Assembly: GCA_001464385.1 (NCBI GenBank)
Contig: LNFB01000383.1
Coordinates: 24,830-88,829, forward strand
Source: Deltaproteobacteria bacterium Ga0077550
Lineage (GTDB): Bacteria; Myxococcota_A; Polyangia; Nannocystales; Nannocystaceae
Reading direction: 5' to 3'
Length of the DNA stretch: 64,000 bases
Made by a program: the position numbers and the translations under genes. Below are positions 20,601-26,360 of the stretch, in pieces. The notes under the pieces are model-generated. The model did no database searches. It saw only the letters and a list, made by a program, of their open reading frames with translations, and had not been told where the DNA came from. Each line of letters begins with the position of its first letter. The first letter of the stretch is position 1.

Positions 20601-20603
20601 TGA
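17601..20603 (+). CDS. large dynamin-like GTPase with helical N-terminal domain
   Basis: A 1000-residue protein. Residues about 30-500 are helix-rich with TPR-like spacing (ALRHMVLVRGVEHLLAADVLDDALAWVREALALDPHDRDAGELLVRVLASKG). The GTPase domain follows, with G1 GEFSAGKST (about 542-550), G3 DTPG (about 634) and G4 NKVD (about 692). The C-terminal 250 residues are helical with no strong membrane segment. Placing the GTPase domain after a long TPR-like part is unusual for the dynamin superfamily. It is probably the heterotypic partner of the preceding dynamin-like protein. The ATG at 17601 is preceded by a weak ribosome-binding site. Its stop overlaps the GTG of the RNase HII gene. Confidence 0.82.
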   Translation: MSQDPPGRKRTVGDALGGFARRVGELIGEVSGAVTTPDGLREPLDRARALRLGAAPDAALGILRSVPEALLTHPMTRFSVGLCHVHDGLLGGRPIRALTEVIDELGEQLGPGPLQLLRAAHAEFEGRHEAALDDLRRAARDLGRLADAELGEARFLIHLLAALAHFALGAEDRTLRELRKAKTRLPPEAGVALRHMVLVRGVEHLLAADVLDDALAWVREALALDPHDRDAGELLVRVLASKGDRAAALAELARFDQDDPELDRTRLWVELTVGAPGVDARALSLRVLQRSPEDHALRRLWALAELRRAAAHAEETIDPVIRRELVEALARACDDAPKAARDRHLHELAHAALRLEWFPDSVRTLVLARLRADEGTAPEELRLLRARMRLSAKDPADAAGDFVPGDPPRFRADADLGGGFGPDPMSPVRSDDTRIALLCAQRDLAAAELCLLRGDSNAAQDLLVSALVEWPGLPRARELLASLVHTPSQSRLEDLLASATALLAAIPNRVMGLPMDGVGEALSQVIAARERMVRPLTIAIMGEFSAGKSTFVNALLAEAVAPMGVLPTTTTINVFRRGPSSGARVHYRDGHIETLGADEVQKFLHGLDSTAAATIRHVEIERVGARMGDAAVVDTPGLNALDAFHEQVARGFIDEADAVVWLFSATRSGAASEVGMLASLRAGGRRVLGVLNKVDTLDAAEQQELASYLREQLGEVLVEVVPLRARAALEFRTDTSRSAAHGATGDDPFLAVETALERHFLTRARELKRELTLRRLGEALVTARSTVLATIDALSARAHAAAGDDDRGRASVPTVLGRFADALVAGLLDIDDILVREGLSLGVLRGSKATPKVALDPQDAEYLAACFRDSALAVLQRALVELVRDDAAASEVLDREFVSWASGHLEGLVAAGFLQRAVAAGSAAISQGEAGAREAFRDALAPLSAAWAARARSLVRAIERTRARAGRHARSAPEAEALRLRATVLASIDALAHAVGELPP

Positions 20604-21256
20604 CGACCGCGATGCTCCGGGTGTTCGGCGTCGACGAGGCCGGCCGCGGCCCGATCCTCGGGCCGATGGCGATCGGCGTGGTCGCCCTCGATCGTCGCTG
20701 CGCGTCCGCACTGAAGCGCGCCGGCGTCGTCGACAGCAAGGACTTCGGCGCGGGACCCGACGCGTGGTCGCTCCGCGCCGAGCTCGCGGCGCTGATCGAG
20801 CGCAAGGCCGCCGCCTTCGCGGTGCGCCTCGTCGACGTCGACGAGATCGATCACTACACCTACCGCGGCCAGCTCAACGCGCTCGAGCGGCGCGTCGCCT
20901 GCGAGCTGCTACGCGAGCTCGGTGTCGGCGATCGCGAACGCATCGTGTGCGACGGACGAACGCTCTTCTCTCCGTTGCGCGCGCTGTTCCCCGCGCTCGA
21001 GGCGGTCGATCGCGGCGAGTCGGTGCACACCGCGGTGGCGGCCGCGTCGATCCTCGCCAAGCACGCACGTGACACCGCGTTCGCGTCGATCGCCGCGCGC
21101 TACGAGCCCGAGTTCGGCCCGATCTCCGGCGGCGGTTACATCAACCCGGCGACCCGCCGCTTCCTCGACGCGTACGAGGCCAAGCACGGCGGCCTGCCGC
21201 CCGAGGCGCGCAAGAGCTGGGGCAGCAAGGGCGACGCGAACCTGTCGCTGCTCTGA
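20600..21256 (+). CDS. rnhB: ribonuclease HII-type enzyme
   Basis: A 218-residue RNase H type 2. The first catalytic motif is FGVDEAGRGPILGPM, followed by DSKDFG (family DSKKL), CDGRTLF, and AAASILAKHARDTAF with the usual lysine and aspartate. The C-terminus keeps GGGYINPATRRFL. The enzyme cuts RNA in RNA-DNA hybrids and single ribonucleotides in DNA. The GTG at 20600 overlaps the stop of the dynamin gene (GTGA); the ATG at 20612 is an alternative. Insertion into an apparent dynamin operon is positional and need not mean a shared job. Confidence 0.88.
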   Translation: MTTAMLRVFGVDEAGRGPILGPMAIGVVALDRRCASALKRAGVVDSKDFGAGPDAWSLRAELAALIERKAAAFAVRLVDVDEIDHYTYRGQLNALERRVACELLRELGVGDRERIVCDGRTLFSPLRALFPALEAVDRGESVHTAVAAASILAKHARDTAFASIAARYEPEFGPISGGGYINPATRRFLDAYEAKHGGLPPEARKSWGSKGDANLSLL

Positions 21257-21270
21257 GGCGAGCCGCACGA

Positions 21271-22320
21271 TCACTTGCCGAACGGATCGAGCTGGTCCAC
21301 CTGTTGCTGCGGCGGCGGTTCGGCCTTCGCCTTCGACGCGGCCTTCGGCTTGGACTTCGCGCGCGAGGTGCCGGCGCCGCGCGAACGTTCGTCCTGGATG
21401 AAGCTCGCGATCTCGCCGTCGAGGTCGCGCGCTGCTTTGTAGGCCGCGTCCGCGCTGGTGCGATCGCCTCCCGCCGCGTCGCACAGCCCCAGACCCGCGT
21501 GGGCCCGCGCCCGCACGCGCGCATCGACATCGTCGAGGGCGAGCGCGTACTCGTTGCGCGCCGCACCGCAGTCGCCGCGGTGGCGGTGCCGATCGCCGCG
21601 CGCGATGGTGTCCCAGCGGGCCATCTCGGCGTCGGCGAACTTGCGCTCGCTCTGCTCCGCCTCTTCGACGGCGGGCGCGTCCTTCTCGGTGCCGATGCCC
21701 TTGGCGTTGCCGTCGCCGATCTCCGCGGGGGCGGCGGGCGTCTCTTCGAACTCCAGTGAGCCCGAGCGGCCGGGCGCGGCCGGGGGCGCCGCGGCCGGGA
21801 GCGCCGCGGCGGGCTCCGCTGCGACGGCATCGGCAGGCGCCGCGGTCTGGGCCGCGAACGGCGACGGCGCCTCGGCCTTCGCGTCCGCACGCGCGCGCGA
21901 CTCGGGGGCCGGAGCGGACGCAGCGGTCGGCTCGGACCGCGCGGCCGCGAGCTCCTCCGGCTTGCGCTCGACCATCAGCATCACGATCGCGGCGGTGCCC
22001 GCGAGCGCGACGCCCGGGAGGAGTCCGAACCGACGCATGCGCGACCAGAAGCCGGGCCGCGGGGGCGGCAGCGCGGCGACCGGCGTCAGCGTGGGCGCCT
22101 CGGCGGCGACCCGGGCCTGCGCGAGCACGTCGTCGAGCAGACCGCGGGGCACCTCGACCATCGGCATCGCGGCGCGGCTGAGCGCGAGGATGTTGCGGTA
22201 CTCGTCGAGCCGATGTCGCACGTGCGGTGCGCCCTCGCGTGCCGGCGCGAACTCGAGGCCCTCGAGCGCATCCTCGAGGTGGTCGAGCTCGGCGGAGGAG
22301 AACTCGGCGTGCTCAGCCAT
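21271..22320 (-). CDS. membrane-anchored anti-sigma-like protein
   Basis: A 349-residue protein encoded just behind an ECF sigma gene. The N-terminal 80 residues are acidic and helical (FSSAELDHLEDALEGLEFAPAREG), as expected for the cytoplasmic sigma-binding part. One membrane segment lies at about 98-116 (FGLLPGVALAGTAAIVMLMV). The exported part is Ala/Pro-rich, then has a TPR-like stretch (CGAARNEYALALDDVDARVRARAHAGLGLCDAAGG). It lacks an obvious HxxxCxxC zinc anti-sigma motif. Its start overlaps the sigma gene by 8 bases, indicating translational coupling. An anti-sigma role is inferred from gene order and topology. Confidence 0.72.
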   Translation of the reverse strand: MAEHAEFSSAELDHLEDALEGLEFAPAREGAPHVRHRLDEYRNILALSRAAMPMVEVPRGLLDDVLAQARVAAEAPTLTPVAALPPPRPGFWSRMRRFGLLPGVALAGTAAIVMLMVERKPEELAAARSEPTAASAPAPESRARADAKAEAPSPFAAQTAAPADAVAAEPAAALPAAAPPAAPGRSGSLEFEETPAAPAEIGDGNAKGIGTEKDAPAVEEAEQSERKFADAEMARWDTIARGDRHRHRGDCGAARNEYALALDDVDARVRARAHAGLGLCDAAGGDRTSADAAYKAARDLDGEIASFIQDERSRGAGTSRAKSKPKAASKAKAEPPPQQQVDQLDPFGK

Positions 22321-22972
22321 GGACCAAGCCGCCCTTCCCCATCGCGAGCGCGTCGACGGCCTCGGGCACGTAGTCCTGCTCGAGATCTGCGAGGTCGTTG
22401 CGGAGCTTCTCGAGCGCGTAGCGCATCCGCGACTTGACGGTGTTCTCCGGCGCGCCCACGGCCTCGCCGATCTCGCGGAAGGACAGACCCGCGACCTGGC
22501 GCATGAGGAACACCTCGCGCTGATCGTCGGGCAGCTCGTCGATCGCCCGCGACAACCGATCGCGCAGCCGCGGGGCGTCGGCGCCCTCGTCCGTCGGGAC
22601 CTGGTCGGCGGGCATCGCCGCGAGCATCGTGCGTCCCTCGTCCTGCGGTCGACCACGTCGCGGGGCGTCGAGCGACTCGTGATCGCGGAAGCGCGCCCGT
22701 CGACTCTCGTCGACCGAGATGTTGCGCGCGATCGTGTACACCCAGGTCGTGAACTTCGCCGAACGCTGGTAGCGATCCTTCGAGCGGATGACCCGCACGA
22801 GGACCTCTTGCAGCAGCTCCTCGGCCCGCGCCTGGTTGTGCACACTGCGGAGCAGGTAGTTGAAGATGCCGCGGCTGTGCCGAGCGACGAGGAGCTCGAA
22901 CGCCGGCGCGTCCCCCTGACGGAACGCGTCCATCAGCACTTCGTCGGTGCGCGTGTCTTGGTCCGAGCCCAT
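22313..22972 (-). CDS. ECF-type RNA polymerase sigma factor
   Basis: A 219-residue sigma-70 family protein with only regions 2 and 4. Region 2 is FELLVARHSRGIFNYLLRSVHNQARAEELLQEVLVRVI ending in FTTWVYTIARN. Region 4 is the helix-turn-helix IDELPDDQREVFLMRQVAGLSFREIGEAVGAPENTVKSRMRYALEKLR. It would direct RNA polymerase to a small regulon in response to an envelope signal passed on by the overlapping membrane protein. The ATG at 22972 was chosen because the domain starts right after it; the longer frame upstream has low-complexity sequence. Its own promoter lies in the empty region up to 23579. Confidence 0.92.
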   Translation of the reverse strand: MGSDQDTRTDEVLMDAFRQGDAPAFELLVARHSRGIFNYLLRSVHNQARAEELLQEVLVRVIRSKDRYQRSAKFTTWVYTIARNISVDESRRARFRDHESLDAPRRGRPQDEGRTMLAAMPADQVPTDEGADAPRLRDRLSRAIDELPDDQREVFLMRQVAGLSFREIGEAVGAPENTVKSRMRYALEKLRNDLADLEQDYVPEAVDALAMGKGGLVHG

Positions 22973-23530
22973 CACATTCGTCCACGCACGACCCTGGCCT
23001 GCGGCCGCGGTCGTTTGGAGGCCACCGCGAGTGTGCGCCGCGGCCCGCGCCCACGGCAACCTCGTCGGGAGGCCAGGCCCCGGAGTTCCGAGGTCCCGAA
23101 GGGGCAGTGCGGCGGGCGAAGGCAAGGGACGGCGTCTCGCCGTGCCAACGCAGGACGTCGTCGCTTCGATCTGGGCATGCGCGGATCTCGCCCCGCGGGC
23201 GAGGCCGGTCGGGCCGCGCTCGGAGGAGGACTCGACCGCTCGGGGGTCGTGCCTGACACGTCCTTGGGGACCGTCAGGTTCCCGGCGACAGTCCCCTGGC
23301 GATCGGCGCCAGACCCATGATGGGACGCTGACGGTCCGTCAGCCGCATGACGGTTCGTCGTCGCGCTCGACAGATCCACTTTGAGTCTCGCGGCGCCCTT
23401 GCCTGGCACGTCGACTGCAACTAATGGGCTCGCTCCCCACGGGAGCCCAGCAACGGAAACGAAACGACAGACGAGAGTCCGTCGCGAGCGATGTCTCCCC
23501 CGGCCGCGCCCGCACCCCAGACGGAACCTC
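22973..23530. other. gene-free region with palindromes and REP-like half sites
   Basis: About 560 bases with no credible gene. It holds a 17-base palindrome GCTGACGGTCCGTCAGC (23327-23343). The 10-mer GGACCGTCAG (23268-23277) is found again inverted at 23328-23337. There are also two related 12-mers, GTGCCTGACACG (23249) and TTGCCTGGCACG (23399), similar to the ends of REP-like intergenic repeats. The sigma-factor promoter must lie near 23000 but was not identified. Confidence 0.5.
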
Positions 23531-23569
23531 GACGAAGGCCGAGTCCCCACAAGGGACCCGGCCTTCGTC
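23531..23569 (-). terminator. strong hairpin behind mutM
   Basis: GACGAAGGCCGAGTCC (23531-23546) pairs with GGACCCGGCCTTCGTC (23554-23569) with a single mismatch, leaving a 7-base loop. It lies 10 bases beyond the mutM stop codon, where a terminator is expected. No T-run follows on either strand. It would also stop transcripts from the other side. Confidence 0.6.
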
Positions 23570-23579
23570 ATTTGGGCCA

Positions 23580-24440
23580 TCACCGAACGTGACCCCGCGG
23601 ACGGGGCTGGTCGCGCGGGCAGAACACCCCGGAGCGACCGGCGTTCACGAAGCCGACCAACGTCTCGCCGCAGCGTGGGCACGGCTGCGCGGCGCGGCCG
23701 TAGACGGCGAGCTCGTCCTGATTGCGGCCGGCGTGGCCCGAGACGTCGCGGAAGTCGCGGAGCGTGGTGCCGCCGTTGTCGATGGCGTGCACCATCACGT
23801 CGCGCAGCGCCGCCGCGAGCCGCGACCACGCGCTCGGTTGCAGGCGATGCGCGGCGACCAGCGGGTGGATGCCGGCGCGGTGGCACGCCTCGACTGCATA
23901 GATGTTGCCGACGCCGGCGACGACGTGCTGGTCGAGCAGGAGCTCGCGCAGCGCTCGCTTGCTGCGGTGCGCCCGCTGGGCGAGGCGCTCGCCGTCGAAG
24001 TCGGGATCGAGCGGCTCGGGCCCGAGCTCGCCGATCGGCGCGGCGGTGCGGATCTCCTCGAGCGACGCGACGCGCAGCGCACCGAAGCGGCGCGGGTCGA
24101 CGAACCGCACCTCGCGATCGTCATCGAACGCGAGCACGAGGTGCGTGTGCGCGGCGCGGGGGAGCTCCGGCGTCGCGAGGCCGAAGCGTCCGCTCATGCC
24201 GAGGTGCACGAGCAGGCCCAGCGTCTCACCGGTCGGCGGCGCGAAGTGCCAGACGAGGTACTTGCCGCGGCGATCGACGGGCCCCGGCCGCGCGCCCACC
24301 AGCCGATCGAGGTGTTCGCCGCCGCGCGTCGTCCCGATGCGGAGCTTCGCCCGGCTGCGCCACACGTCGGTGACGGTGCCCCGCAATCCCGCGGCCTCGA
24401 GTCCGCGGCGCACCGATTCGACCTCGGGCAGCTCCGGCAT
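23580..24440 (-). CDS. mutM: formamidopyrimidine-DNA glycosylase
   Basis: A 286-residue base-excision repair enzyme that removes 8-oxoguanine and nicks the strand. The mature N-terminus is MPELPEVE, with catalytic Pro2 and Glu3. DRRGKYLVW carries the conserved lysine and HLGMSGRFG a family motif. The C-terminal zinc finger reads CPRCGETL...GRSGVFCPRDQ: the fourth ligand, normally Cys in CPxCQ, is Asp (checked on the DNA, codon GAC). Whether zinc still binds is open. It starts 6 bases after the rsmA stop, so it ends an rsmA-mutM pair within a minus-strand run. Confidence 0.92.
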   Translation of the reverse strand: MPELPEVESVRRGLEAAGLRGTVTDVWRSRAKLRIGTTRGGEHLDRLVGARPGPVDRRGKYLVWHFAPPTGETLGLLVHLGMSGRFGLATPELPRAAHTHLVLAFDDDREVRFVDPRRFGALRVASLEEIRTAAPIGELGPEPLDPDFDGERLAQRAHRSKRALRELLLDQHVVAGVGNIYAVEACHRAGIHPLVAAHRLQPSAWSRLAAALRDVMVHAIDNGGTTLRDFRDVSGHAGRNQDELAVYGRAAQPCPRCGETLVGFVNAGRSGVFCPRDQPRPRGHVR

Positions 24441-24446
24441 CGCGAC

Positions 24447-25337
24447 TCACCCCTCCACGGAGTCGTCCTCGGGTGCGACGGCGACGTCGATCGGCGCGCC
24501 GCCGTGCTCTGCCTCGCGCTCGCGGGCGAGCGCGGCGAACTGCTCGCACGACAGCGTCTCGGGGCGCACGCGCGGATCGATGCCGCACGCCGCACACCAC
24601 CGCGCCGCCGCCTCGCGGCCCTCGACCGCCGACAGTGCGTTGAGCAGGGTCTTGCGCCGCTGCTGGAAGGTGGTGCGCACGAGGGCGCGGAAGGCTCGCT
24701 CGTCGCCGACCTCGCCCCGCGGGGTCGCGCGCGGTCGCAGGCGGATCACCGCGGAGTCGACCTTGGGTGCGGGCGTGAACGCACCCGGAGATACCTGCAT
24801 GATCCACTGCAGCTCGCGCACGCGCCCGAGCACCACCGACATGCCGCCGTACGTGCGGTTGCCCGGCGGCGCGACGATGCGCTGCGCGACCTCCTTCTGG
24901 ACCATCACGACCCAGTCGCCGGTGATCGCGTGGCGATCGAGCAGCGTGAACAGCAGCGGGCCGGTGATCTGATACGGCAGGTTCCCGACGATCACCGGCC
25001 GCGGATGGGCTTCGTCGCACGCGCTCGCATAGTCGAAGCGGACCGCGTCGGCCTCGTGCAACACGAGGCGCGGCTGGTCGGCGAACTCGGCGCGGAGCAC
25101 CGCGCACAGATCGCGGTCGCGCTCGATCGCCCAGACCTCCGCGCCGCGGGCGAGCAGTCGCGCCGTGAGCGAGCCGACGCCCGCGCCGATCTCGACCACG
25201 CGCACGCCCGGCGCCGCGCCGCTCGCCGCGGCGATGGCCTCGTGCACATCGGGCGCGTGGAGGAAGTTCTGCCCCCAGCTCTTGCGCGCCCACAGACCAT
25301 GGCGGCGAAGTACGGCGCTCGGTGACTCGAAGCTCAT
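24447..25337 (-). CDS. rsmA: 16S rRNA dimethyladenosine transferase RsmA/KsgA
   Basis: A 296-residue SAM-dependent methyltransferase that dimethylates two adjacent adenines near the 3' end of 16S rRNA. It has the N-terminal KSWGQNFLHAPDV, motif I VEIGAGVGSLT, the acidic motif AIERDRDL, and the catalytic NLPYQIT. The C-terminal domain includes FTPAPKVDSAVIRLRP and QQRRKTLLNAL. The ATG at 25337 overlaps the tsaD stop (ATGA). The length matches the family plus a short C-terminal extension. Confidence 0.94.
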   Translation of the reverse strand: MSFESPSAVLRRHGLWARKSWGQNFLHAPDVHEAIAAASGAAPGVRVVEIGAGVGSLTARLLARGAEVWAIERDRDLCAVLRAEFADQPRLVLHEADAVRFDYASACDEAHPRPVIVGNLPYQITGPLLFTLLDRHAITGDWVVMVQKEVAQRIVAPPGNRTYGGMSVVLGRVRELQWIMQVSPGAFTPAPKVDSAVIRLRPRATPRGEVGDERAFRALVRTTFQQRRKTLLNALSAVEGREAAARWCAACGIDPRVRPETLSCEQFAALAREREAEHGGAPIDVAVAPEDDSVEG

Positions 25338-26356
25338 GGGATCCGTTGCCGCTCCTCGTCGATCGCCTGCGACGTGTGGACCTCGACCGACGGCGTGCAG
25401 CCGGCGTGCAGCCGCGCCGCCGCGGCCGCGGCGATCATCGCCGCGTTGTCGCCGGTGTAGCGCATCGCCGGCACGATCGTGGTGAAACCATCGGCGACGC
25501 CGGCCTCGATCGCGGCCTCGCGCAGGCCGCGATTCGCGGCGACACCACCGACGACGTGCAGGCGATCGAGGCCGCACGCCCGCACCGCGCGACGGGCCTT
25601 GTGCACCAGCACGTCGACGATCGCCGCCTGGAACGACGCGCAGACGTCGGCGAGCTCCGCGTGCGTCATCGGCTGCCCGCGCTGTTGCACGTGGACGAGC
25701 AGCGCGGTCTTGAGGCCCGAGAACGAGAACTCGAAGCCCTCGCGATCGATCATGCTGCGGGGGAACGCGTGGGCCTTCGGGTTGCCCTGCGCGGCGAGTC
25801 GGTCGATCACGGGACCGCCGGGGTAGCCGAGGCCCAGGAGCTTCGCGCCCTTGTCGAAGGCCTCGCCCGCCGCGTCGTCCCGCGTCGCGCCGAGCAGGCG
25901 ATAGCGACCGAGGCCGCGCACCTCGACGAGCTCGGTGTGGCCGCCCGAGACCAACAGCGCGACGTGGGGCGGCAGCGAGGCGCTCGCGCCGTCGAGCACC
26001 GCGGAGAAGAGGTGGCCCTCGAGGTGGTGCACGCCGAACAGCGGCAGGCCGGTGGCGAGCGCGAGGCCGCGGGCCGCCTGCACGCCGACGAGCAGCGCGC
26101 CGACGAGGCCCGGACCTTCGGTCACCGCAAGCGCGTCGAGCTCGCGCAGGGTCAGGCCGGCGTCCTGCAGCGCGGCGCGGATCACCGGCGTGATGGCGCC
26201 GAGGTGGTGACGACTCGCGAGCTCCGGCACCACGCCGCCGAAGCGCGCGTGGATGTCGATCTGCGAGCGCACCACGCTGCTGAGCACGCGCGCGTCGTCG
26301 ACGATGGCGCACGCCGTCTCGTCGCACGAGCTCTCGATGGCCAGGACCTTCGTCAC
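25334..26356 (-). CDS. tsaD: tRNA N6-threonylcarbamoyladenosine transferase component TsaD
   Basis: A 340-residue member of the Kae1/TsaD family, which adds the threonylcarbamoyl group to A37 of tRNAs reading ANN codons. It opens with KVLAIESSCDETACAI, has the metal-binding HHLEGH, the nucleotide motif LLVSGGHTELVEV, GLGYPGGPVIDRLA, FSFSGLKTALL, and VVGGVAANRGLRE. The GTG at 26356 is the natural start: homology begins there, while the longer open frame upstream is low-complexity. Its end overlaps the rsmA start by 4 bases, and its start is 4 bases after the stop of the response-regulator gene. Confidence 0.95.
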   Translation of the reverse strand: MTKVLAIESSCDETACAIVDDARVLSSVVRSQIDIHARFGGVVPELASRHHLGAITPVIRAALQDAGLTLRELDALAVTEGPGLVGALLVGVQAARGLALATGLPLFGVHHLEGHLFSAVLDGASASLPPHVALLVSGGHTELVEVRGLGRYRLLGATRDDAAGEAFDKGAKLLGLGYPGGPVIDRLAAQGNPKAHAFPRSMIDREGFEFSFSGLKTALLVHVQQRGQPMTHAELADVCASFQAAIVDVLVHKARRAVRACGLDRLHVVGGVAANRGLREAAIEAGVADGFTTIVPAMRYTGDNAAMIAAAAAARLHAGCTPSVEVHTSQAIDEERQRIP

Positions 26357-26360
26357 CGGC

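Noticed and set aside
23424..25325. 633-residue plus-strand frame opposite mutM and rsmA
   Set aside because: Antisense shadow of two recognisable genes.
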